From assembly GCA_965199765.1 (NCBI GenBank), contig CBDATC010000001.1, forward strand, positions 1,116,001 to 1,180,000: a DNA stretch of 64,000 nt, given 5' to 3'. The first letter of the stretch is position 1. Each line of letters opens with the position of its first letter. Below, piece by piece: positions 1-10,246 of the stretch. The position numbers were made by a program, and so were the translations under genes. The DNA comes from JAPOXR01 sp965199765. GTDB taxonomy: Bacteria > Pseudomonadota > Alphaproteobacteria > Rhodobacterales > Rhodobacteraceae. The notes below the pieces were generated by a model, which saw only the letters and a program-made list of their open reading frames with translations, was not told where the DNA came from and did no database searches.

Positions 1-518
1 TATCTGCGGGAAATCGAACGCGAACCCACGAGACGCAGCGAATTTTTCCGCAGACCGCAGCGGGCTTCATGACGGCGACTCCGCAAGCCGTGTTTCTCTG
101 CAACTCCCACACCGCCTTCGGTAACAAACAATCGGTCATTCACCGGCGAATACAATACTCCAGCTACCGGAACGCCATTGTCGATCAGTGCAATGTTGAC
201 AGTGAATTCCGGCTGCCCCCGGCAGAATGCGCGCGTGCCGTCAAGCGGGTCGACCAGAAAAAACCGCTTATGAAGTTGACCATGGCTTTCGCAGCATTCT
301 TCGCTGATGATTGGAATCTCCGGAAATTCAGAAGCAAGCCCCCTGCAAATCACCGAATCGGCCGCCCGGTCCGCCTCCGTAACCGGAGTGCCGTCTGATT
401 TCCACTCGACCGCAGGATCGCGGTTGAAAAATTCCAATAGCCGTTTGCCTGCATCAAACGCTAAGCGGACGAAGACTTCTTCGATCTTCGGGAACTCGTG
501 CTGTGCAAGATCACGCAT
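1..518 (-). CDS. cysQ: 3'(2'),5'-bisphosphate nucleotidase CysQ (partial)
   Basis: About 172 N-terminal residues are present; the gene runs off the left edge, and the family is usually near 260 residues. It belongs to the inositol monophosphatase superfamily. The metal-binding motif FLVDPLDGTRAF lies near residue 100, followed by a PEFTVNIALID stretch, a combination that fits CysQ better than SuhB. CysQ removes the 3'-phosphate from adenosine 3',5'-bisphosphate made during sulfate assimilation, in the cytoplasm. The ATG at 518 begins a sequence reading MRDLAQHEFPKIEEVF. No neighbour is in an obvious operon with it; alkB lies upstream on the same strand about 80 bp away. The missing C-terminus prevents a full check of the second metal motif. 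Confidence 0.8.
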   Translation of the reverse strand, partial: MRDLAQHEFPKIEEVFVRLAFDAGKRLLEFFNRDPAVEWKSDGTPVTEADRAADSVICRGLASEFPEIPIISEECCESHGQLHKRFFLVDPLDGTRAFCRGQPEFTVNIALIDNGVPVAGVLYSPVNDRLFVTEGGVGVAEKHGLRSRRHEARCGLRKNSLRLVGSRSISRR

Positions 519-599
519 ATTTTCCCACAGTATTCGCCGCCGCTTGGATTCAGCCCTCTATATCGAAACCCCGGAAACGCTCGCAACAATGCGCCGAAA

Positions 600-1205
600 T
601 TATCCTGCGACCCGCAGAGTCAGATTGAGGCGGCCGCCATTCTTCAACAGATTCGACTGCCCGAACTTAATCCGATCAACACCATGGTAGCAAAGCCGCG
701 CCGCCCCGCTCATGACCACCACATCGCCCGAACGGAGCCAAACCGACCGCGTCGGGCCGCCGCGATACAGATTGCCGATCCTGAAAAGCGCATCGTCTCC
801 GAGAGAAACCGACACCACCGGGAAACTGAAATCCGCCTCGTCAGCGTCGCGATGCATGCCCATGCGCGCGCCTTCAAGGTACAAATTGATTAAGCAGCTG
901 TCGGGCAGGCATGAACAGTTCGCTGCGCTTTGCCATATCTTCACGATGGATTCGGGTATCGGAGGCCATGACGCTCCTGAAGGCTGGCACGGTTCATACC
1001 GATAACCGCGGCGATCGGATATCCACCCTCTTTCGCCAGCCGATGTCATGCGAACCGACATCTTGTTCCCGGACGGCGTTTCCGGTGTCCGCATCGGCGC
1101 AGCGGCCGCGATGGCCCGGATATCTTCCACGAGGCCGACTTGACAGGCCCTGCTGATCAGACCTTCAAATACCTGAAATCCGCGCAATTCATAGGTTGGG
1201 AGCAT
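600..1205 (-). CDS. alkB: alpha-ketoglutarate-dependent dioxygenase AlkB
   Basis: Fe(II)/2-oxoglutarate DNA-repair dioxygenase that removes alkyl groups from 1-methyladenine and 3-methylcytosine. The iron-binding HxD appears in MHRDADEADF near residue 115, the distal histidine in CYHGVDRI, and the 2-oxoglutarate-binding arginines in the C-terminal GRLNLTLRVAG. The region MSVRMTSAGERGWISDRRGY matches the nucleotide-recognition lid of the family. Length from the ATG at 1205 is 201 residues, close to the E. coli protein (216). An in-frame GTG at 1259 would add 18 residues, but family alignment favours the ATG. It is divergent from dnaK, so the roughly 160 bp between them must hold both promoters. 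The alkB-dnaK-dnaJ arrangement is seen in Rhodobacterales. Confidence 0.85.
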   Translation of the reverse strand: MLPTYELRGFQVFEGLISRACQVGLVEDIRAIAAAAPMRTPETPSGNKMSVRMTSAGERGWISDRRGYRYEPCQPSGASWPPIPESIVKIWQSAANCSCLPDSCLINLYLEGARMGMHRDADEADFSFPVVSVSLGDDALFRIGNLYRGGPTRSVWLRSGDVVVMSGAARLCYHGVDRIKFGQSNLLKNGGRLNLTLRVAG

Positions 1206-1363
1206 GGAAGCGTACTGCTGACAAATCAATATCCGATCGTGTTGTTGTTGCAAAATCACTACCTATATAAATGACGTGCATGGCTGAAACCATCACAAGA
1301 ACGCTGATCAGGGCGGTATCGCAAATCCGCCTGCAGAACCAATTGAAGAAGGTATGAACTCCA

Positions 1364-3284
<1,921 letters not shown>

Positions 3285-3289
<5 letters not shown>

Positions 3290-3304
3290 CCCCTGAAGGG
3301 TAGC
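3285..3304 (+). terminator. small hairpin between dnaK and dnaJ
   Basis: GCTgACCC and GGGTAGC can pair around a CTGAA loop with one bulged base, overlapping the dnaK stop codon. There is no T-run, so it is more likely an RNA-processing or attenuation stem than a full terminator. It could lower dnaJ expression relative to dnaK. Confidence 0.3.
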
Positions 3305-3339
3305 TTCATGGCTGAAATTCTGCCGGAGCAGTATCCATA

Positions 3340-4485
3340 ATGGCCGGACTGGACTATTATTCGACGCTGGGAGTGTCGCGTAACGCCTCGGCGGATGAAA
3401 TCAAAAAAGCCTACCGCCGCAAAGCGCGCGCGCTCCATCCGGACAAACACAAAAGCAACCCAAAAGCCGAGGCTGAGTTTAAGCAGGTCAATGAAGCCTA
3501 TGAGGTTCTGAAGAATCCGGAAAAGCGGAGCATGTATGACCGCTTCGGCCACGAAGCTTTCTCTTCTGCCGGTGCGGGCGGTCCAAATTTCTCGCAGGCG
3601 GGAGGAAATTTTTCGTCATCGTTTTCCGATGTCTTTGAAGACATCTTCGGCGACATCATGGGAGCGCAGTCTCGGCGCGGCGGGCAGGCGAACCAACGCG
3701 GTTCGGATCTGCGCTACGATTTGTCGATGGATTTGGAAGACGCCTACAATGGCATCCGGAAACGCATCAAGATGACCAACGCGGTCGCCTGTGAGTCCTG
3801 TGATGGCACAGGGGCTGAAGGCGGAGCGGCCCCGATGACCTGCCCGACCTGCTCCGGTTCCGGACAAGTCCGTGCACAGCAAGGCTTCTTTACCCTGCAG
3901 CGAACCTGCCCGACCTGCGGCGGCTTGGGCAAAGTGATCCGAAACCCCTGCAAACATTGTGCGGGAGCGGGACGTGTCAAAAAGGACCAATCCTTTGATA
4001 TCGACATTCCAGCAGGCGTGGACACAGGATCACGCATCCGCCTTTCCGGACGGGGTGAGGCGGGTTTGCGGGGAGGGCAGGCCGGTGACCTTTACGTATT
4101 TGTGAATATCCGCGAGCATGATACCTTCAGACGCGACGGGGTGGATCTGGCCTGCACAATACGCGTGTCAATGGTCCGGGCAGCGCTTGGCGGCGAAATT
4201 CAGATTCCCTTGATTGACGGCGGGCGGGCACGAATCAATGTGCCGGCCGGCAGCCAGTCCGGCAAGAGATTGCGCCTCGCTGGAAAAGGCATGCCTTCAC
4301 TGCGAAAATCGGGGCAAAAAAACGGCGACCTCTATGTCGACCTGTTTATTGAGACTCCGGTTAATCTGTCCGAAGAACAGAGGAATTTGCTGCTGCAGTT
4401 TGACGAATTGTCCAATGACGGCAAACGCGGCGAAACAAGCTTCAGCGGGAAAATGAAAAACTTTTGGGAAGATCTGAAAAATTAA
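3340..4485 (+). CDS. dnaJ: molecular chaperone DnaJ (Hsp40)
   Basis: 381 residues with the full type I layout. The J domain has the HPD motif (LHPDKHKSN) near residue 34. A Gly/Phe-rich linker follows (about 75-120). The zinc-binding region carries four CxxCxGxG-type motifs: CESCDGTG, CPTCSGSG, CPTCGGLG and CKHCAGAG, roughly residues 148-215. The C-terminal substrate-binding domains complete the protein. It delivers unfolded clients to DnaK and stimulates its ATPase. It follows dnaK in the same direction and is probably co-transcribed with it. Confidence 0.97.
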   Translation: MAGLDYYSTLGVSRNASADEIKKAYRRKARALHPDKHKSNPKAEAEFKQVNEAYEVLKNPEKRSMYDRFGHEAFSSAGAGGPNFSQAGGNFSSSFSDVFEDIFGDIMGAQSRRGGQANQRGSDLRYDLSMDLEDAYNGIRKRIKMTNAVACESCDGTGAEGGAAPMTCPTCSGSGQVRAQQGFFTLQRTCPTCGGLGKVIRNPCKHCAGAGRVKKDQSFDIDIPAGVDTGSRIRLSGRGEAGLRGGQAGDLYVFVNIREHDTFRRDGVDLACTIRVSMVRAALGGEIQIPLIDGGRARINVPAGSQSGKRLRLAGKGMPSLRKSGQKNGDLYVDLFIETPVNLSEEQRNLLLQFDELSNDGKRGETSFSGKMKNFWEDLKN

Positions 4486-4492
4486 TCTTCCC
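4466..4492 (+). terminator. perfect 8-bp hairpin at the end of dnaJ
   Basis: GGGAAGAT (4466-4473) pairs perfectly with ATCTTCCC (4485-4492) around an 11-nt A-rich loop containing the dnaJ stop region. No T-run follows on the plus strand, so classical intrinsic termination is doubtful. It may mark the 3' end of the dnaKJ transcript with Rho, or protect the message. Confidence 0.4.
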
Positions 4493-4561
4493 TGTCTCAG
4501 ACTCCCAATAGACGATTTGCGGCTTGCACAGCCTTCTCCTGCGTAAGGGAGTTCGGCTCCG

Positions 4562-5488
4562 ATGATTCTGATTTCGGAATTCATGGATAAGTCAGCCGTT
4601 CATTCGCTGCGCAACACCCGTGACGTTGTGTACCGTCAGGATTTGGCGGATAAACCGGACGAATTGCAGGCTTTAATCCCTGGGGTTCACGCATTGATTG
4701 TGCGGAACCGGACTCAGGTAACGCGGGATCTTCTGAAAGCCGCTCCCAACCTCCGCTGCATTGGCCGACTTGGCGTGGGCTTAGAAAATATTGACCTGAA
4801 CGCCTGTCGGGAATTTGGCGTTACTGTCTATCCGGCGACTCGCGCCAATGACCGCAGCGTAGCAGAATATGTGATTGCGTCCGGTATGATTCTGCTGCGG
4901 AACGCCTATTTCGCCAAACGCAGCGTCATTCGCGGCGCATGGCCCCGCGCTGAATGCATCGGTGCGGAAATCGACGGCAAAAGACTTGGATTGATCGGCT
5001 TCGGCTCAATCGGCCAGCTCACCGCTCAACTCGCCGCCGGCCTCGGCATGTTCGTCGCAGCGTTCGATCCATTCTTACCGGATCAATCGCCTGCTTGGCA
5101 GCTTGCCAAGCGGATGGAACTGCATCCGCTTCTGGAAGACTCGGACATTGTGAGTATGCATGTTCCATTGACTTCCGAGACACGGAATCTAATTGATGGC
5201 GCTCGGCTCCGCCTGCTCAAACCAAGCGCTGTCATTGTGAATTCTTCGCGCGGCGGCATTATAGACGAGACAGCGCTTGCCAACGCTCTCAAGGCAGGAA
5301 ATCTGGGCGGCGCCGCGCTTGATGTGTTTGAGGAGGAGCCCTTGAACGGGCAATCAGCTGCGGTTTTCGAAAATATAGACAATCTGATTTTGACTCCGCA
5401 CATTGCCGGCGTGACCACGGAGTCCAACCACAGAGTGAGCAGCCTTATTGCCGAGCGCGTCTTGGAGCATTTGAAACGAACCGATTAA
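4562..5488 (+). CDS. slcC: D-2-hydroxyacid dehydrogenase, probable (S)-sulfolactate dehydrogenase
   Basis: 308 residues of the D-isomer-specific 2-hydroxyacid dehydrogenase family. The NAD-binding motif GLIGFGSIGQ is near residue 143. The catalytic triad is visible as Arg in VNSSRGGIID, Glu in DVFEEEPL and His in LTPHIAGVT. The family alone does not give the substrate. The assignment rests on the next two genes, which encode sulfopyruvate decarboxylase: SlcC of known sulfolactate degraders is in this family and oxidises (S)-sulfolactate to sulfopyruvate with NAD+. The gap to comD is 25 bp, which supports co-transcription. Alternatives are a phosphoglycerate or other hydroxyacid dehydrogenase. 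The symbol is used by context. Confidence 0.65.
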   Translation: MILISEFMDKSAVHSLRNTRDVVYRQDLADKPDELQALIPGVHALIVRNRTQVTRDLLKAAPNLRCIGRLGVGLENIDLNACREFGVTVYPATRANDRSVAEYVIASGMILLRNAYFAKRSVIRGAWPRAECIGAEIDGKRLGLIGFGSIGQLTAQLAAGLGMFVAAFDPFLPDQSPAWQLAKRMELHPLLEDSDIVSMHVPLTSETRNLIDGARLRLLKPSAVIVNSSRGGIIDETALANALKAGNLGGAALDVFEEEPLNGQSAAVFENIDNLILTPHIAGVTTESNHRVSSLIAERVLEHLKRTD

Positions 5489-5513
5489 TGGACAGTTTGG
5501 AGCCAGAGATTCA

Positions 5514-6020
5514 ATGCCAACTTCATTAGATCAGCAGATCGTCGATTGCTTGATCGAAAGCAAAATCCGCTTTGTAACTTCGGTGCCGTGCAAACAGCTT
5601 GCCGGCGTCATTGAGCTTGTCGATCAATCCGAGCGCATCCTTCATGTGCCGTGCAACAAAGAAGACGAGGGCATGGGGCTTTGCGCAGGCGCCTATATGG
5701 GCGGCTCGCGCACTTGCATCATCATGCAAAACACTGCCTTGGGCGTTGTGGTGAATTCGCTCGCCACGCTTATTCAATTCTACCATATCCCGCTTCCGAT
5801 GCTGATCAGTTACCGGGGAGAGCCGGGCGAGAAGGTGGCTTGCCAAGTTGAAATGGCCCTGCATACAAAAGCCATTCTGACTCAGCTGCATATTCCAACA
5901 TTTCACTTTTCCCACAGCGCCGAGGCAGACCGGCTGAGCGGACTTTTCGAGTATTCGCATATGTCCAAAAAACCCGTTGCCATACTCACCGACGCTTCGT
6001 TTTGGAGTTCCGCGCAATGA
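5514..6020 (+). CDS. comD: sulfopyruvate decarboxylase subunit alpha
   Basis: 168 residues: the pyrimidine-binding half of a split thiamine-diphosphate enzyme. The conserved glutamate region reads HVPCNKEDEGMGLCAGAY, and IIMQNTALGVVVNSLATL matches the ComD pattern. The split two-subunit form, with this half at about 17 kDa, is typical of ComDE rather than of single-chain phosphonopyruvate decarboxylase. With ComE it would decarboxylate 3-sulfopyruvate to sulfoacetaldehyde. In methanogens ComDE serves coenzyme M synthesis; in bacteria with sulfolactate dehydrogenases it is catabolic. The end overlaps the start of the beta-subunit gene by 4 bp (ATGA), indicating translational coupling. Confidence 0.85.
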   Translation: MPTSLDQQIVDCLIESKIRFVTSVPCKQLAGVIELVDQSERILHVPCNKEDEGMGLCAGAYMGGSRTCIIMQNTALGVVVNSLATLIQFYHIPLPMLISYRGEPGEKVACQVEMALHTKAILTQLHIPTFHFSHSAEADRLSGLFEYSHMSKKPVAILTDASFWSSAQ

Positions 6021-6574
6021 TCCGCTACCAATTGCTCAAAGATATCATCCCGGTTTTGCATGGACAGCTCGTGGTCTGCAACATTGGTTCACCTTCGCAG
6101 GAATTGTTCGAACTGCACGACCAGCCTTCCAACTTCTATATGCTTGGCACGATGGGGCTGTGTTCATCGATTGGTTTGGGTCTCGCGCTGACGCAGAACA
6201 AAACGGTGATCGCCATCGATGGAGATGGTTCGGTTCTCACCAATCTCGCCACATTGAGCACGATCGGCAATCATAGTGCCGACAATTTTATACTGTTGAT
6301 TGTTGATAACGGCAGCTATGGTTCGACAGGCGACCAACCGACATATACTGGAGGCAAAACCTCTCTGGCAGCGGTCGCTGAAGGCTGCGGCTGCGAGAAT
6401 GTGATTGAGGTCTCGGCGGAAGAAACCGCTGTTGCTCTGCGTGAAGCCATCGCAATTCGCCAAAAGACAGTCATCGTTTCAAAATGCGAGTCAGGAAACG
6501 TCAGCGTTCCAGTGATCGATATTGATCCCGTTACGATAAAGGATCGTTTTGTAAACACTGTTGCGACCGGTTGA
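6017..6574 (+). CDS. comE: sulfopyruvate decarboxylase subunit beta
   Basis: 185 residues: the diphosphate-binding half of the enzyme. The thiamine-diphosphate motif is seen as IDGDGSVLTNLATL, followed by LLIVDNGSYGSTGDQ, which completes the GDG...N signature. The segment NFYMLGTMGLCSSIGLGLAL is characteristic of ComE and phosphonopyruvate decarboxylases. The start at 6017 overlaps the comD stop (ATGA). No phosphonate genes (ppm, phnW) are nearby, so sulfopyruvate is preferred as substrate, and the Xsc and Pta that would use the product are encoded at 44.5-47.3 kb. The downstream kilobase is non-coding with a decayed transposase. Confidence 0.85.
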   Translation: MIRYQLLKDIIPVLHGQLVVCNIGSPSQELFELHDQPSNFYMLGTMGLCSSIGLGLALTQNKTVIAIDGDGSVLTNLATLSTIGNHSADNFILLIVDNGSYGSTGDQPTYTGGKTSLAAVAEGCGCENVIEVSAEETAVALREAIAIRQKTVIVSKCESGNVSVPVIDIDPVTIKDRFVNTVATG

Positions 6575-6891
6575 GTCTTGATCAAAACTTGGACCAATCG
6601 GCCCGGATTGAGATTAGCCGCCGAACGGGCCGATCAGAACGCCTTTATTGCGCGGTTCAGCCCAACGTCCAAAAAGGCGCGCTGAAATCACTTCGGCGGG
6701 AAGCCAGGAGTAAAGATGCATTTTGCGGACGACTACAAACGCTCCGCGCATTCTGGATCACTTAACCTAAAACTTTGCTGATGTCGATCGGTAAAGTTTC
6801 ATGCTTGTGAGATTCACAACCGGAGACCGCGTCCAGCAAATGGCTCCGAACGGTGATTGGGTAATTCAGCGTTGACCTGAACCGCCGCGAA

Positions 6892-7206
6892 ATGATCCGG
6901 CGCCTCGCCGACATCAAGGCGGCTGGCGCAGACGCCCGGTGTGCGCTCGTGGCGCTTGACCGGTCCAGTTGGCATGTTGCCAGGGTTTTCGTCCTCTCTT
7001 CGGAGGTGTCGCTGCCGTATCCGCCGCCTTACAGCTCCGAACTGAACCCGATGGCGACCGCATGCCAGTTTCCGAAGATCAACTCATTCGCCAACCGCAT
7101 ATCCGAAACCGAGGAACTCAAAGCAACGGTGAGCGAAGCTTGGGCCGGCTTTATGCGGCAGCCCACAAACATCGTAGCGCGCGAACGCGGAATAACCGGC
7201 ATCAAC
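6892..7206 (+). pseudogene. IS630-family transposase remnant (C-terminal part)
   Basis: A fragment of about 105 codons resembles the C-terminal DDE region of IS630 transposases: LVALDRSSWHVARVFVL corresponds to the usual D-x-AGWH strand, and SLPYPPPYSSELNPM to the LPPYSPELNP motif with its catalytic Glu. The usual ENVW following the motif has changed to MATACQF, and the N-terminal half is not recognisable upstream, so it is a dead remnant. The surrounding 6575-7550 stretch contains no other gene I recognise. It separates the sulfolactate genes from the ABC operon. Confidence 0.7.
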
Positions 7207-7556
7207 GAGAACCGAACAAGAAGCTAAATCAGCTTTCAATCAATGATTGCGTTCTTGTAACAGCTCAGATGCTTCTTTCCGGCCGACAGCAATGTCCGAC
7301 CTTCAAGGTCTTTCATCAGCTCCTCAATCCGAATGCCCCGTTCGGTCTCTCGGGCGATCCGAGCCTGATTGCTCATTAAACAAACAATCGAAATGGAATT
7401 TCGCGGCCCCAGCAGATTATGAATTGGGCGTTTTCGAGAACCCAAATTCGGTTTAAGCTGCATTGCCGAGAACCCGGTTCATCCGCATGGCGGGAGCTGA
7501 ATTTCGACTGTCAGAAAAAGATTCAATTCCGCTTGCCGAATAAATCCCTGCGGTCT

Positions 7557-7571
7557 ATTTGTGAAACAAAT
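7557..7571. promoter_or_regulatory. perfect inverted repeat before the ABC operon
   Basis: ATTTGT-GAA-ACAAAT is a perfect 6-bp inverted repeat with a 3-bp centre, placed just before the strong ribosome site (GGGGGA) of the substrate-binding protein gene. It could be an operator half-pair for a small dimeric regulator or a short hairpin in the leader. No regulator gene lies next to it. Confidence 0.35.
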
Positions 7572-7588
7572 TACAAAAGGGGGAAATC

Positions 7589-8638
7589 ATGAGCGACTTC
7601 ACAACTCTAAATCGCGGCGTCAACCGGCGGGCTTTTCTGCACGGAAGCGCGGCTTTATCGGTCGGAGCCGCTGCTTCGTCATTGATCTCGGTTACTTCGG
7701 CCAGCGCACAGGGCGCTGAGATCAGCATGCAGCTCGGCTGGCTCGCGAGCAACGGTATTTTGGGAGAAGTCGCAGCCAAACGCGAAGGATATTATGCAGG
7801 ACTTGGAATCGATCTGTCGGTAACTCCGGGCGGACCCGGTGTTGACGGCGTTGCATCGGTCGCAGCGGGACGCGCGGAAGTCGGACAGCTTTCGTCCAGC
7901 CCGTCTTTGATGCTCGCAAGATCAGCGGGAATCCCTGTCAAGGCTTTTGCAGCCGGCTATCAAAAGCACCCATTCACTTACTTTTCTCTTGCGAATAATC
8001 CCATTCGCACCCCTCAGGACATGGTGGGCCAAACCATCGCCACTCAGCCAACAGCGGTGATCCTGCTGCGTGCGCTGCTTGCCCAGAACGGAATCAGCGA
8101 GAGCGATGTCGAGATCGTCAATATGGGAAGCGACATGAATCAGCTGCTCACCGGCCAAGCCGCCGCCGTCACCGGTTGGCAAACCAACACCAACGCGTTG
8201 AAGATTCTCGGTGAAAACCGCGTCGACATGATGCTCTGGGATGCCGGCATTCAACTGTATGCCAACGTCTATTACACCACTGACAATGTGCTCGGCGACA
8301 ACGCCGATGTCTTGGCGAACTTCCTGAAAGGTTCTGCAATGGGATGGGGCTTCGCCAGAAAAAACCCGGAAGCGGCGGTTGATCATCTGGTGGCCGAATA
8401 TCCAAATCTGGACAGAGACAGCGAACTTGAAGCCGTCGGCCCGGTGCTCGGTTTCTCATTCAACGACACTACGGCCTCCGATGGCTGGGCTGCGATGAAT
8501 CCGGAAAACTGGCAAGCCCAGATTCAAGTCTATTCCGATCTCGGTCAATTCGAAGGCGAAACACCGAAGCTGAGCGACGTGATGACAACGGAAATCCTGG
8601 ACGCTACCGAAGGAACAAGAAAGCAGGTGGCTGCCTGA
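7589..8638 (+). CDS. ABC transporter substrate-binding protein, NMT1/SsuA-like
   Basis: 349 residues. The N-terminus carries a twin-arginine signal (NRRAFLHGSAALSVGAAASS) ending near ASAQGA, so export is likely by Tat. The mature part starts MQLGWLASNGILGEVAAKREGYY, the pattern of the NMT1/THI5/SsuA/TauA group of periplasmic binding proteins for sulfonates, pyrimidines and related small molecules. The ribosome site GGGGGAAATC is strong. An ATPase and a permease follow directly, completing an importer. The ligand cannot be told from sequence; the downstream enzymes point to a carboxylic acid that is activated to a CoA ester. Confidence 0.8.
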   Translation: MSDFTTLNRGVNRRAFLHGSAALSVGAAASSLISVTSASAQGAEISMQLGWLASNGILGEVAAKREGYYAGLGIDLSVTPGGPGVDGVASVAAGRAEVGQLSSSPSLMLARSAGIPVKAFAAGYQKHPFTYFSLANNPIRTPQDMVGQTIATQPTAVILLRALLAQNGISESDVEIVNMGSDMNQLLTGQAAAVTGWQTNTNALKILGENRVDMMLWDAGIQLYANVYYTTDNVLGDNADVLANFLKGSAMGWGFARKNPEAAVDHLVAEYPNLDRDSELEAVGPVLGFSFNDTTASDGWAAMNPENWQAQIQVYSDLGQFEGETPKLSDVMTTEILDATEGTRKQVAA

Positions 8639-8647
8639 CCATAAGCG

Positions 8648-9448
8648 ATGCCGGACAAAGCCGGCCGATCCCAAGACAAGCGCGTTGCAATCGCTGTCGA
8701 CGGACTTTCTGTCCGCTTTGGGGAAGGAGAAGAGAGCCTCACAGCGCTTGAGAATGTGACATTCGATGTCCCCGAAGCAAGTCTGATCACGATGGTCGGA
8801 CCTTCGGGTTGTGGCAAATCAACCCTGCTGCGCGCGATCGCGGATTTGATCCCGGCAGCGGAAGGCAGCATCAGCGTGTTCGGCGATTCGCCGCAGCAGG
8901 CAAGGCAGGCGCGGGACTTCGCGTTTGTTTTTCAAGACTCGACTCTTCTGCCATGGCGCACAGCGATTGAAAATGTGCACCTGCCGCTTGAAGTGGGCAG
9001 CAGGGTTTGGCACGATGACCAGAACCTGCAACCGGAGGACCTGCTTCAGCTTGTTGGTCTGGGTGATCGCGGACATGCCCTTCCGCATGAGTTGTCGGGC
9101 GGAATGCAACAGCGCGTCTCCATTGCCAGAGCTCTGATCTGCCGACCGAGAGTGCTGCTGATGGACGAACCCTTCGGCGCCTTGGACGAAATCACCCGCG
9201 ACAAGCTTAACGAAGAGCTGCTTAGAATCTGGCAGGAAACAGGAACCACGATCATCTTCGTTACCCATTCGGTTCCAGAAGCCGTATTCCTTGGCCAGAA
9301 ATGCCTTGTCCTTTCCAGTAATCCCGGCCGCGTGAAAATGTTCTTGGATATAGACTTGCCTCCGCCAAGAAAGCTGAACCTTCGGGATACGTTCGAGTTC
9401 GTTCAGATCACAGGACAGCTGCGCAGACTTCTGGGGGACAGAGAGTGA
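8648..9448 (+). CDS. ABC transporter ATP-binding protein, SsuB/TauB-like
   Basis: 266 residues. Walker A is VGPSGCGKSTLL near residue 55, the Q-loop FVFQDSTLLPW, the signature LSGGMQQRVSIARAL and Walker B VLLMDEPFGALD, followed by the switch His in VTHSVPEAVFL. This is the nitrate/sulfonate/taurine importer class of ATPases. It begins 10 bp after the binding-protein stop and its stop overlaps the permease start, so the three are one transcription unit. It energises uptake from the cytoplasmic face. Confidence 0.88.
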   Translation: MPDKAGRSQDKRVAIAVDGLSVRFGEGEESLTALENVTFDVPEASLITMVGPSGCGKSTLLRAIADLIPAAEGSISVFGDSPQQARQARDFAFVFQDSTLLPWRTAIENVHLPLEVGSRVWHDDQNLQPEDLLQLVGLGDRGHALPHELSGGMQQRVSIARALICRPRVLLMDEPFGALDEITRDKLNEELLRIWQETGTTIIFVTHSVPEAVFLGQKCLVLSSNPGRVKMFLDIDLPPPRKLNLRDTFEFVQITGQLRRLLGDRE

Positions 9449-10227
9449 TGGCGGCGGCGAAACGCGGACAATCCGTCTGGCGGCAGCGACTGCCGGCGAT
9501 CTGCACAGGAATTTCAATTATTTTGCTTTGGCAGTTCGTTGTGACCTTATTCAAAGTACCAACATACATCGCGCCAAGCCCTGTCCAGGTTGCAATGGTG
9601 TTTTACGAAAAGGGAAACATCCTTTGGATCAATTTCCTGCCGACTCTTTACGAAGCCGTTCTTGGATTCACTCTCGGGAATTCGATCGCGGTGCTGCTGG
9701 CCATTTGGTTCGTGCACAGCCAATTCGCCGAGCGCGCCTTCTATCCGATAGCCGTATTCATCAACACGATTCCGATTATTGCGATCGCTCCGATTCTGGT
9801 GCTGATTCTCGGCAATGGGTATGCACCGAAAGTGGTCATCGCAGCATTGATCTGCTTCTTTCCAACCTTGGTCAACATGGTGCGCGGGCTGAAGGCGGTC
9901 AGTCCACAAATGCTGGAACTGCTTAAAATCCTGTCAGCGAACAATCGGGAAATTCTGTTGAAAGTGCGCATTCAGAGTTCCCTGCCGTTTTTGTTCGCCG
10001 CTCTGAAAATCGCGTCGACCACATCGGTCATCGGGGCCATTGTCGGCGAATGGATCGGCTCGAACTATGGACTGGGGGCATTGATTATCGACGCCACTTA
10101 TAATTTTCGCGCGCCGATGCTCTATGCGACGGTAATTCTAGGCGCGAGCCTGGCCGTCGCGGGATTCACCATCACTTCGCTTGTTGAACGCAGAGTGATT
10201 CGATGGAGATCGGCGGCGGTCTACTAA
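9448..10227 (+). CDS. ABC transporter permease, SsuC/TauC-like
   Basis: About 259 residues with six predicted hydrophobic segments and the binding-protein-dependent transport domain. The EAA-type loop is seen around EAVLGFTLGNSIAVLLA and LLKILSANNREILLKVRIQSSLP. Start: ATG at 9448 overlaps the ATPase stop (GTGATG; the GTG at 9445 is also in frame). It forms the inner-membrane channel of the importer. The next gene begins 20 bp downstream with its own AGGAGA ribosome site, so transport and metabolism genes appear co-transcribed. Confidence 0.87.
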   Translation: MAAAKRGQSVWRQRLPAICTGISIILLWQFVVTLFKVPTYIAPSPVQVAMVFYEKGNILWINFLPTLYEAVLGFTLGNSIAVLLAIWFVHSQFAERAFYPIAVFINTIPIIAIAPILVLILGNGYAPKVVIAALICFFPTLVNMVRGLKAVSPQMLELLKILSANNREILLKVRIQSSLPFLFAALKIASTTSVIGAIVGEWIGSNYGLGALIIDATYNFRAPMLYATVILGASLAVAGFTITSLVERRVIRWRSAAVY

Positions 10228-10246
10228 ACCAAACAGGAGATCTACG

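Noticed and set aside
1206..1363. Possible CIRCE element or RpoH promoter before dnaK
   Set aside because: No TTAGCACTC-N9-GAGTGCTAA repeat and no convincing CTTG...CCAT pair could be found.
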